From: Candidatus Peregrinibacteria bacterium
Lineage (GTDB): Bacteria; Patescibacteriota; Gracilibacteria; UBA1369; GCA-2718715
DNA length: 64,000 nucleotides
NCBI GenBank assembly: GCA_014240275.1
Contig: JAAZXH010000008.1
Location: forward strand, 54,857 to 118,856
Direction of reading: 5' to 3'
How positions within the stretch are numbered: the stretch's first letter is position 1; each line of letters starts with the position of its first letter. Below, piece after piece: positions 45,464-52,816 of this stretch. Below the pieces are notes generated by a model. That model did no database searches. It saw only the letters and a list, made by a program, of their open reading frames with translations, and was not told the DNA's origin. Made by a program: the position numbers and the translations under genes.

Positions 45464-45722
45464 AAATTAAATGTAAAATTTGCAACAGAAAGGAAGAAAC
45501 CAATTGAATTAAGAAAAAAGCTAATAATGGACTTAAATCTAAAAAACCTAGCGGTGGTAACAAACCTCGCACCATTTTTAACAATGGGTCAGTACAATCA
45601 ATTAAAAAATAATAAATTGCATTAGGTCTAGGGTTGAACCATGACATTAAAATACGTGCAAATAATACAAGTGTAAATAATTCAGTAATATATTTTACGA
45701 ATGAGTGTAAAAAATCATACAT
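45456..45722 (-). CDS. YggT family membrane protein
   Basis: 88 residues from the ATG at 45722. The track start at 45803 would lie upstream of a clear promoter whose -10 is at 45744-45749, so I reject it. Two membrane helices flank the family motif FARILMSWFNPRPNAIYYFLIDCTDPLL and the following RGLLPPLGFLDLSPLLAF. Function in the family is poorly defined (envelope or osmotic roles proposed). It overlaps cysS by 8 nt. Confidence 0.88.
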   Translation of the reverse strand: MYDFLHSFVKYITELFTLVLFARILMSWFNPRPNAIYYFLIDCTDPLLKMVRGLLPPLGFLDLSPLLAFFLIQLVSSFLLQILHLIFV

Positions 45723-45743
45723 ATGTAAAGAGTAATCTTTCTG

Positions 45744-45771
45744 ATTATACAGGGAAATGTGTAAAAAACAA
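45744..45771 (-). promoter_or_regulatory. Promoter of yggT-cysS
   Basis: Minus strand TTGTTT (45771-45766), 16-nt spacer and a perfect TATAAT (45749-45744), leaving a leader of about 15 nt to the ATG at 45722. Confidence 0.75.
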
Positions 45772-45781
45772 GAAATTATAG

Positions 45782-45810
45782 TTGACGGTGAGGACTTACT
45801 CACCTATTAT
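45782..45810 (+). promoter_or_regulatory. Promoter with operator-like dyad before the HhH gene
   Basis: TTGACG (45782-45787), 17-nt spacer and TATTAT (45805-45810). The spacer holds the perfect dyad GGTGAG-GACTTA-CTCACC (45787-45804), exactly between the two boxes, where a repressor would block transcription. It is back to back with the yggT promoter. Confidence 0.6.
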
Positions 45811-45834
45811 GAATATGTAATTTAATTTAAATCT

Positions 45835-46011
45835 ATGAGCATTATAAACATCCAAGGACTTGGCAGACATACAACCAAAGCCCTAGCCCAATATGGGATA
45901 ACAACAGTAGAACAATTTGCGAGATTCACAGAACTCGAAATAAACATGTTACTTGGCAAAAGCGGGATAAAATTTCTATACAACGCAAAACAACTACTAA
46001 AACAAAACTAA
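45835..46011 (+). CDS. Small helix-hairpin-helix protein, 58 residues
   Basis: Missed by the ORF track. MSIINIQGLGRHTTKALAQY followed by GITTVEQFARFTELEINMLL has the HhH pattern GLG..(T)..L...GI.T...F of DUF4332/RuvA/Rad51-N type domains that bind DNA without sequence specificity. It has its own promoter with a dyad and ends 4 nt into the convergent surface-protein gene. Probably a DNA-binding accessory; no partner is evident locally. Confidence 0.72.
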   Translation: MSIINIQGLGRHTTKALAQYGITTVEQFARFTELEINMLLGKSGIKFLYNAKQLLKQN

Positions 46012-47738
46012 GAGGCAAAAAAGTGATAAACCTTCAATAAAAAATATTTAATCCTAGCATAAAATGCAACCACCATAGCTAAACAAATCGCAATCCACAA
46101 ATCAGGTCCAACATCAGATGCAGCATAAGCATTAGTTGATGCTGTACCATACATACTAGTAGAGTTTGGACGGCCAGCAATAGCTGACACAACTGGACTC
46201 GCTTCACCCACATTACCATCTAAATCTATCGCTTGCACTTGAAAAAAATACTCAACATCATTTACAAGATTAGGGATAAACCATTCATTAACAGGTCCAT
46301 TAGTATCAATTTTTACATTCAAGTTATCTTGTGCTTGACCATATAAAATTTCATAAAAAGCAATTCCAGAGTCATCTTTCGCATGGTTAAACTTTAATGT
46401 AACAGTTTTATCTGCTACATCTAAAGTTAAATCAGAAATTGCAGACGGGGTTTCAAAATTAGGATCTAAAATAACTTCATCCGAAAATTCAATATCATTT
46501 ATAAAAGAATCTACTGAATCCTCAGATGAGGATTCAGAACCTAAACTTACCTTAATTTTTTTATCAAGTTTAAAAGTGGTAGTTTTTAAAAACTCATCTT
46601 GAACTAATATTAACACCTCATATTCACCAGGCAATAATGGAGCAGAAACCTGACCAGAAAGAGCAGTATCATCAACAATCAAAGGAGTTTTAATACCATT
46701 AATTACAATCGAGGCCGAACTAGCTAAATCACTTAAGGAACCATTAAATTCAAACATTTCAGAAGGAATTAAATCTAACTTTGCAATCTCAAAACTTTCT
46801 AAATTTAGAGTTTGGGTTTTAATTTTCACATTTTTATCAGTGGATTTCACTCCATTGACTACTAAGTTAAATTTATAATCACCATCAGCCAATGCAGGAG
46901 ACAAAAAATCAAAATTTCCTTCGGAATCTGCTTGATAAGTTTCAAGCAAGACATCATTTTCAAACAATTGAACATCTAGACCAGCATTTGTTTTACCAAC
47001 AAATTGAATTTGGCTAGAATCAGAAAAATCAAAAGAAGGCTGAGTAATTTCTAACAAGACCTCCGCATCAGAGTCTTCTTGTTTCTCAATAACAGAAACT
47101 TCAGCTTCAGCAACTAAAGTATCATCATTTATATCAAAAACTTTTAAAGTATGTAAACCTTTAGTAGAAAACATTAAACCAGAAGAAAACAAATGTTCTC
47201 CAACATCGGAATCTATAAATTCATAGTCAGTTGGTAACTCTGCATTAAAATCACCTTCAACTTCAAAACGCACAGTTCCTAAATAACTAGGATCTAACTC
47301 ACCAGTAAGATCCAAAGAGCGCAAAGAAAAAGAAACTTCTTCTAAAACCTTAACAGACAAAGGTAAATCAACAAATTCAAAATGTTGCTGATCAACCTCT
47401 ACATTTCCACCAATATCTTTAGATAAAACAGCAAAATCCTTACTAACTATTAAATCACCAGCCTGATCATAAGCCAATAAACTATATTGACCTGGAACAT
47501 TAAAATAAAAACGTGAAACATTATACGCCTTTTGTTTTAAAAAAGTAGCCTTCTGAAAATCTACTAAAGGAAAGACCTTCTTAGAAGGGTGTAAAAGGTA
47601 CAAGTCAACGTTTGTAATATCTTCAGACTCCCAACTAAAATCTAAATCATTAGAAATCTGAATTGAATCAACATCAAAATCAGCAAGAGCTACCGAGAAG
47701 AAGAAAAAAAACAGTATAAAAAAGGATCTTTTTAACAA
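46008..47738 (-). CDS. Surface protein with Ig-like and fibronectin III domains, C-terminal membrane anchor
   Basis: 576 residues. A signal peptide (LKRSFFILFFFFFSVALA) is followed by a series of beta-rich domains: several Ig-like repeats (for example QIQFVGKTNAGLDVQLFEN, VVNGVKST), then a fibronectin III domain at about 435-520 (FYEILYGQAQDNLNV, VEYFFQVQAIDLDGN). It ends with one membrane helix (LWIAICLAMVVAFYARI) and a basic tail. It probably extends from the membrane for adhesion or wall structure. Very acidic, T/V/D-rich composition typical of minus-strand genes here. Convergent with the HhH gene (4-nt overlap). Confidence 0.82.
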   Translation of the reverse strand: MLKRSFFILFFFFFSVALADFDVDSIQISNDLDFSWESEDITNVDLYLLHPSKKVFPLVDFQKATFLKQKAYNVSRFYFNVPGQYSLLAYDQAGDLIVSKDFAVLSKDIGGNVEVDQQHFEFVDLPLSVKVLEEVSFSLRSLDLTGELDPSYLGTVRFEVEGDFNAELPTDYEFIDSDVGEHLFSSGLMFSTKGLHTLKVFDINDDTLVAEAEVSVIEKQEDSDAEVLLEITQPSFDFSDSSQIQFVGKTNAGLDVQLFENDVLLETYQADSEGNFDFLSPALADGDYKFNLVVNGVKSTDKNVKIKTQTLNLESFEIAKLDLIPSEMFEFNGSLSDLASSASIVINGIKTPLIVDDTALSGQVSAPLLPGEYEVLILVQDEFLKTTTFKLDKKIKVSLGSESSSEDSVDSFINDIEFSDEVILDPNFETPSAISDLTLDVADKTVTLKFNHAKDDSGIAFYEILYGQAQDNLNVKIDTNGPVNEWFIPNLVNDVEYFFQVQAIDLDGNVGEASPVVSAIAGRPNSTSMYGTASTNAYAASDVGPDLWIAICLAMVVAFYARIKYFLLKVYHFFAS

Positions 47739-47773
47739 AAAAATAAATTATAAAATTATTTTAAAGGAAATCC

Positions 47774-47802
47774 TTGTGAAAACAAAGTTTTTCATGTATA
47801 AT
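47774..47802 (+). promoter_or_regulatory. Promoter of the RsbW-STAS-PrsW operon
   Basis: TTGTGA (47774-47779), 17-nt spacer and TATAAT (47797-47802); leader of about 14 nt to the ATG at 47823. Confidence 0.75.
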
Positions 47803-47822
47803 AACGAGATAAAACTAAGTTT

Positions 47823-48338
47823 ATGCAAGACAAAAAAACACAAGACAAAGTAATAATTCGCATAGAATTACCAACCAATGCTTACTTCATGTCTGGTATT
47901 CGAGACTTTACCTTAAAAATGATTGAAAATACCACAGATTTCTCAAAACAATGGGCTTACCGCTTCCAATCAGTGGTAGACGAACTCTGTAACAATGCAA
48001 TAGAACACGGCTCAAACCCTAATGATTTTATACTTATAACTTTTATTTCTGATCCAGAAAAATCGATAGAAATTACAGTTGAAGACCATGGGAAAAATTC
48101 CGAAAAAATCGCTAACAAAATTCTTGCAAAATACAAATCTAATTCCAAAAAAAGCCAATTAGAACTTGGGATTAGAGGTAGAGGACTAGCTTACATCGTA
48201 GAAAAATGGACCGATGAATTAGAAATCACAGATCGCCAAAACGGTGGAGTCAAAGTCAGAGTCAAAAAATATCTCAATGATCCAGAATTTCAAACCGATA
48301 ACAAACATGATCCAACACACTTAAAATTAACAATTTAA
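47823..48338 (+). CDS. RsbW/SpoIIAB-like serine kinase (anti-sigma type HATPase)
   Basis: 171 residues. GHKL ATPase fold: N box VVDELCNNAIEHGSN, G1 VEDHGKN, and G2-like GIRGRGLAYI. The family phosphorylates STAS antagonists and binds a sigma factor or other target. A STAS gene follows after 9 nt, the expected substrate; the PP2C at 13.5 kb is the likely reversing phosphatase. No sigma factor gene adjoins, so the output is unknown. Good promoter upstream. Confidence 0.88.
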   Translation: MQDKKTQDKVIIRIELPTNAYFMSGIRDFTLKMIENTTDFSKQWAYRFQSVVDELCNNAIEHGSNPNDFILITFISDPEKSIEITVEDHGKNSEKIANKILAKYKSNSKKSQLELGIRGRGLAYIVEKWTDELEITDRQNGGVKVRVKKYLNDPEFQTDNKHDPTHLKLTI

Positions 48339-48347
48339 TACTATCCA

Positions 48348-48692
48348 ATGGCAGAAATCAAAATACAAACGCAAAGCGAAAACAACATTCATATAATCAG
48401 CCTACAAGGGCAGCTAGATGAATCAACAGTGAACGAATTTTCAACACAAGTTTATGCTGTTATCGAACAATGCACAGAAAATTCACGTGTAATTTTAGAC
48501 CTAGAACAACTAACATACCTGAATTCTAAATCAATTGGTTTTATTGCTGATTTTTTCAATCGATTACAAAGCAAAAATTCAAAACTTGTTTTAGCAAAAG
48601 CACAAGCTAACGTTGTAGACATTCTAAATGTAGTTGGTATCGATCAAATTGTTCCAATGACACAAACTCTAAACGAAGCTAAAACCATCTAA
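48348..48692 (+). CDS. STAS-domain anti-sigma factor antagonist
   Basis: 114 residues. Single STAS domain with VILDLEQLTYLNSKSIGFIADF; the Ser in YLNSKS is at the usual phosphorylation position. Paralogue of the STAS protein at 14.6 kb, which shares the same NS motif and the AQAxVxDI stretch. Sits 9 nt after the kinase gene and 1 nt before the PrsW-like protease gene. Confidence 0.88.
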   Translation: MAEIKIQTQSENNIHIISLQGQLDESTVNEFSTQVYAVIEQCTENSRVILDLEQLTYLNSKSIGFIADFFNRLQSKNSKLVLAKAQANVVDILNVVGIDQIVPMTQTLNEAKTI

Positions 48693-48693
48693 C

Positions 48694-49689
48694 ATGGTCT
48701 ACCAAATCATCAGTATCCTATTAGCACTCATCCCTGCGATCCTTTGGGCAGCATATTTTATGAAACGCAGAGACCATAACTTCAAAACCTATTTTGGAGT
48801 CTTTTTGTTTGGATGTATTACAGCTATAGTCATACTTGGCTACCAAGTAGCTTACGTCAAAATCACAGACATCGAACCCAGCTTAAATTTTACACGATAC
48901 TTATACAACCTCATAAACCCTCTAGCCAATTATAGTTGGTTTGCCTTTACTATTATTTGGTTTGCTTCCAGCGAAGAAATCATCAAATTTCTCATCACCT
49001 ATATTGTAGACAAACGAAACCCAGAACTAATTATAACTATGGGAGATTCGTTAAAATTTGGGATACTAGCCGGACTAGCCTTTGCTTTTGGTGAAAACAT
49101 AGTCTATTACGCTAGAGGGTACAATAACACCTCAGGAGACCACAAATTCGTTTTTAATCTTTTTGTACAAAGATCACTACTAACTGTCTGTGGACATCTA
49201 GTCTGGAGCGGAATTATCGCTTATTTTTACGGCGTGAGCAAATTTGCCAAAGACATTCTAAGCTTCAAAAAATGGACCGGACATACCTTAGCCGTAAATG
49301 CCTACCAAAAATTCAAAAGAAACCGAATAATCTTTGGAGTAACACTAGCGTGTATCTTACATACCGGGTTTAACATCTTAGTTAATATTAAATTAGACAA
49401 AAACTTAAACATGGTACTTGCAATTGCAAGCATATTCATCGGATTCATATACCTCAACGTTCTACTAGAACAAAAAATAGGTAATTTAAAATTTAAATTG
49501 GCAGATAGGTACAAAGGGCTATTGGACCAAAGTTCCATTGATGTTATTTACGAATATATGGGGGATCAATTTAAAGCCGCAAAGTACGAAAACGTTTGTA
49601 AAATAGCTAAAAGGCTTTTAAGTCGAGAACCAGACAACAATGTGGCTCAAATATTTCTAGCTAAAGCAAACGATAAATTACAAAAATAA
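48694..49689 (+). CDS. PrsW-family intramembrane metalloprotease with C-terminal TPR-like tail
   Basis: 331 residues, about eight membrane helices. Family catalytic motifs are SSEEIIKF (near residue 97), AFGENIVYYARGY and HLVWSGIIAYFYG. The last 45 residues (QFKAAKYENVCKIAKRLLSREPDNN) form a TPR-like unit on the cytosolic side. PrsW cleaves the anti-sigma factor RsiW in Bacillus; here it is encoded with a kinase-STAS pair, suggesting membrane proteolysis as input or output of a partner switch. Overlaps the convergent exchanger gene by 12 nt. Confidence 0.83.
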   Translation: MVYQIISILLALIPAILWAAYFMKRRDHNFKTYFGVFLFGCITAIVILGYQVAYVKITDIEPSLNFTRYLYNLINPLANYSWFAFTIIWFASSEEIIKFLITYIVDKRNPELIITMGDSLKFGILAGLAFAFGENIVYYARGYNNTSGDHKFVFNLFVQRSLLTVCGHLVWSGIIAYFYGVSKFAKDILSFKKWTGHTLAVNAYQKFKRNRIIFGVTLACILHTGFNILVNIKLDKNLNMVLAIASIFIGFIYLNVLLEQKIGNLKFKLADRYKGLLDQSSIDVIYEYMGDQFKAAKYENVCKIAKRLLSREPDNNVAQIFLAKANDKLQK

Positions 49690-50613
49690 AATCGCACTGT
49701 AAACAAAAAACATCAAAATAAACACCCAACCTTGTGATCTAAGTAATTCAAAACGAGGTTTTTGAACTAAAAACAAAAACAGCAAAACCTTAGACCAAAA
49801 CATCCAGGCCAAGTCTATATTCCAAGCCATATTATATTCGATTGGCCTAAAGATTGCACCTAAACCTAATATAAAGCATAGGTTAAAAATATTAGAACCT
49901 ACTAAATTCCCAAGTAATAAATCCGAATGTTTTTTATGCAAAGCGACAATTGCAGTAAACAATTCTGGCAAAGAAGTTCCAAAGGCTACCATAGTTGCAG
50001 ATAAAAACCTTTTAGATAATCCAAAGTCAGTTGAAATTGCAACTATCGAATCTAAAACAAAATGTGAACCTAACAACAAAGCTGCAATACCAGACAGCAC
50101 AAATGCTAAAGAAGCACCTAATGAATAAATTTTAGGCTTTAAACCAGATTCAAAAATAGAAGGATGATACAAATAAACCGACCGTAAAAAATAAGCAAAC
50201 AAAAGTAATAAAATCACACCATCTGAAAAAGACAAAAGTTGAGTAGTGGTTCCAAAATCATTTAACAAAAAGACCAATATACCGGCTACCAGTATATTAA
50301 AAGGGATTTCTCGCTTAACTATTCTTTTAGCAAACACTACCTTAGCTAAAATGGCATACACACCAAGCACTAGAAAAATATTTAAAATAGAAGAAGCAAA
50401 AATAGCAATCATAGCAACTTCGTTTTCGTTCATAAAAACCGAACGTAAAATAACAGCTAACTCTGGAGCAGAAGTTCCAAAAGCCACAACCGTCAAACCT
50501 AAAACCACAGATGAGACTTTAAAACGTTTTCCTAAACTTAAAGATCCATCAATTAATAAGTTTGCCCCTTGCAACAACAAAATCAAACCGAAAACAAACA
50601 ACAAAAAACTCAT
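49678..50613 (-). CDS. Calcium/sodium antiporter (CaCA family, YrbG-like)
   Basis: 311 residues, about ten membrane helices in two inverted repeats. The alpha repeats carry LTVVAFGTSAPELAVIL and ATMVAFGTSLPELFTAI, the ion-binding Glu-containing motifs of the family, plus LLGNLVGSNIFNLCFILG. It probably exports Ca2+ using Na+. Monocistronic on the minus strand, convergent with the PrsW-like gene. Confidence 0.93.
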   Translation of the reverse strand: MSFLLFVFGLILLLQGANLLIDGSLSLGKRFKVSSVVLGLTVVAFGTSAPELAVILRSVFMNENEVAMIAIFASSILNIFLVLGVYAILAKVVFAKRIVKREIPFNILVAGILVFLLNDFGTTTQLLSFSDGVILLLLFAYFLRSVYLYHPSIFESGLKPKIYSLGASLAFVLSGIAALLLGSHFVLDSIVAISTDFGLSKRFLSATMVAFGTSLPELFTAIVALHKKHSDLLLGNLVGSNIFNLCFILGLGAIFRPIEYNMAWNIDLAWMFWSKVLLFLFLVQKPRFELLRSQGWVFILMFFVYSAILFL

Positions 50614-50667
50614 AGTGGCAATTTAACTGATTTTATTATACACTAATGAAGACTTTTTACATGTATT

Positions 50668-51780
50668 ATGTCCAAAATTAAAATTGCAATCGTAACCGAC
50701 TGGCTGGTAAAAATTGGTGGAGCTGAAAAAGTCTTACTAGATATTTTAGAATGCTATCCAAATGCAGATATATACACAAGCGTTTACAACCCAAACCTCA
50801 AAGAATTTCACAACTACAATGTGATCACAAGCTACCTGCAAAAGATTCCTTTAGCTTATAAATTTTACAAACTGTTCTTTGGATGCATGCCAGGAGCTTT
50901 CGAAAACTTCAACTTTGACAAATACGACCTAGTTATAAATTCAAACTGGGCACTCTCGAAATGCATTCTCACAAAACCCAAAACTCTACATATTGCATAT
51001 ATGCACAATCCAACACGCTACCTATGGGCAGATGGAAAAGATTATTTTTTACGTTCCATGCCAAAAACCCTCTTTAACTTATTAAAACCAAGTCTTCATA
51101 AATTACGTAACTTAGACTTCTTAGCAAGCCGACGAATAGACAAAATTATATGTAACTCTTATACAGTCCAAAAAAGAATCCAGAAATACTATCGCTTAGA
51201 AAGCCAAGTTATCCACCCTGCCAGCGATACCAAATATGAAAAACTTAATCGCATTGAAAAAGGAGAGTACTATGTAGCACTCGGGCGACTCAAAGGATTC
51301 AAACGTTTTGATTTGATAATAAAGGCCTTTAATAAAAACGGCAAAAAACTCATAATAATAGGAGAAGGAGAAGAACGAGGACAACTCGAAAATCTAATTA
51401 CTAGTCAGAAGATTAAACTACTAGGGTACATTTCTGATAAGGCACGAAATGCCTACTTACAACATGCTAAAGGCATGATCTTTCCACAAGAAGAAGACTT
51501 TGGTATCACCATCGTAGACGCACTCATCAACGGCTGTCCAGTCATCGCTTATCAAAAAGGGGGAGCAACTGAAATATTAAACTCTAAATGTGGTATGTTT
51601 TTCAAAAATCAAACGTACAATGACCTAAATGAAACAATTACAAAATTTGAAAAAGTCAACTTCGACTCTGAGAAAATTCAAAATCAGGCTAAAAACTTCT
51701 GTCCAACAAGGTTTAAAAAAGAATTCCAAAAAATCGTCAACCAACTTTATGCCACACATCAAAAAAAACATAGTAATTGA
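50668..51780 (+). CDS. Glycosyltransferase family 4
   Basis: 370 residues, GT-B fold. An N-terminal acceptor domain starts VTDWLVKIGGAEKVLLDIL; the C-terminal donor domain has IICNSYTVQKRI, LIIIGEGEERGQL, and the EX7E-like EEDFGITIVDALINGCPVIAY with GGATEIL. Likely adds a sugar to a glycolipid or surface polysaccharide on the cytosolic face. Ends in TGA inside the next glycosyltransferase gene (32-nt overlap). Confidence 0.9.
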   Translation: MSKIKIAIVTDWLVKIGGAEKVLLDILECYPNADIYTSVYNPNLKEFHNYNVITSYLQKIPLAYKFYKLFFGCMPGAFENFNFDKYDLVINSNWALSKCILTKPKTLHIAYMHNPTRYLWADGKDYFLRSMPKTLFNLLKPSLHKLRNLDFLASRRIDKIICNSYTVQKRIQKYYRLESQVIHPASDTKYEKLNRIEKGEYYVALGRLKGFKRFDLIIKAFNKNGKKLIIIGEGEERGQLENLITSQKIKLLGYISDKARNAYLQHAKGMIFPQEEDFGITIVDALINGCPVIAYQKGGATEILNSKCGMFFKNQTYNDLNETITKFEKVNFDSEKIQNQAKNFCPTRFKKEFQKIVNQLYATHQKKHSN

Positions 51781-52768
51781 CCTGCGTCCAATACAAAAAT
51801 TCCAAGATAATGGCGTTTGTATATCACAAAAGCATTTGATAAATCAGCTATTAAAGGACCATAGCCACAAAGCCAATTTTTACTTGTTTTCTAGCGGCAA
51901 ACAAAAACCTCTGATTAAATTTAAAGGAAGGTTTCAACATAAACACATTTTTTTACCAAACAAAATATTAACCTTACTATTTAAATTCAAAATAATTGAA
52001 CTCAATCATTTTTTTAAAAAAACAATTCATAGCTATTATTGCCCAGACCTCAGACTAGTAAACCTTGGAGAAAACTGCAAACACATTCAATACATCCATG
52101 ATCTAGCTTTTACTAAATTCAAAGAAAGCTTAAGCCTTAAAAGCAAAATTCATTATTGGCTTTTAAACTTCACTCAATTCACAAAATCAATAGATAATAT
52201 CTTAACCAATTCCAACTTCAGTAAACAAGAAATTCAAAAAAAATGTACAAATCAAAAAATTAAAATCATTAAACTAGGGTTCCCAAAAGTCAAAACAACA
52301 ACATCAAACGCTAAAAAAAATGGGTTTATTTGCATAAACTCTTTACACAAACGCAAAGCTTTTGAAAAAATCATAGAATTCAACAACAAGCTAAATCTCT
52401 CAAAAGAACCTATCAATATCTACGGAGTACAAGAAAAAAACTTTAAAAGAATACAAACAATCAAAGCCGAAAACATTTCCTTCCATGGTCATTTACCAGA
52501 AAAAGACAAAGCTCAAACCATAAAAGAGCATAAGGCCCTACTATACTTTAGCCATTACGAAGGATTTGGACTTCCAATTTTAGAAGCACTCAACTTAAAA
52601 GTGCCAGTAATTAGCAACACAAACCCCACCTTCAAAGAGTTACATAAGCAACAAATAAACTACATAGAATCACTTAAAAATCTAGATAACTTAAAAATTG
52701 GCGAAAATAAATATAAAAACCAACTAAAAAAAGCCGCTAGACAACTATGGAAGCAAATAACTTGCTAA
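51749..52768 (+). CDS. Glycosyltransferase family 4 (second of pair)
   Basis: 339 residues from the ATG at 51749 (MPHIKKNIVIDLRPI). The track start at 51629 lies inside the previous gene and adds a basic non-family segment, so I reject it. GT-B landmarks: NILTNSNFSKQEI, KKNGFICINSLHKRKAFEKI and the donor-site HYEGFGLPILEALNLKVPVIS. Very Lys/Asn-rich, but the core motifs are intact. Coupled by a 32-nt overlap to the first enzyme, so both probably act on one glycan. Confidence 0.85.
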   Translation: MPHIKKNIVIDLRPIQKFQDNGVCISQKHLINQLLKDHSHKANFYLFSSGKQKPLIKFKGRFQHKHIFLPNKILTLLFKFKIIELNHFFKKTIHSYYCPDLRLVNLGENCKHIQYIHDLAFTKFKESLSLKSKIHYWLLNFTQFTKSIDNILTNSNFSKQEIQKKCTNQKIKIIKLGFPKVKTTTSNAKKNGFICINSLHKRKAFEKIIEFNNKLNLSKEPINIYGVQEKNFKRIQTIKAENISFHGHLPEKDKAQTIKEHKALLYFSHYEGFGLPILEALNLKVPVISNTNPTFKELHKQQINYIESLKNLDNLKIGENKYKNQLKKAARQLWKQITC

Positions 52769-52790
52769 AAACAGATGGTTGTGTTACAAT
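52762..52790 (+). promoter_or_regulatory. Promoter of the first SLH-protein gene
   Basis: TTGCTA (52762-52767), 17-nt spacer and TACAAT (52785-52790); the -35 overlaps the end of the glycosyltransferase gene. Confidence 0.6.
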
Positions 52791-52816
52791 ATTTAGATAA
52801 CTTTAATTAAACATAA

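Noticed and set aside
51629-51748. Upstream start of the second glycosyltransferase
   Set aside because: The extra residues are the first enzyme's C-terminus in another frame; the GT fold begins after the ATG at 51749.
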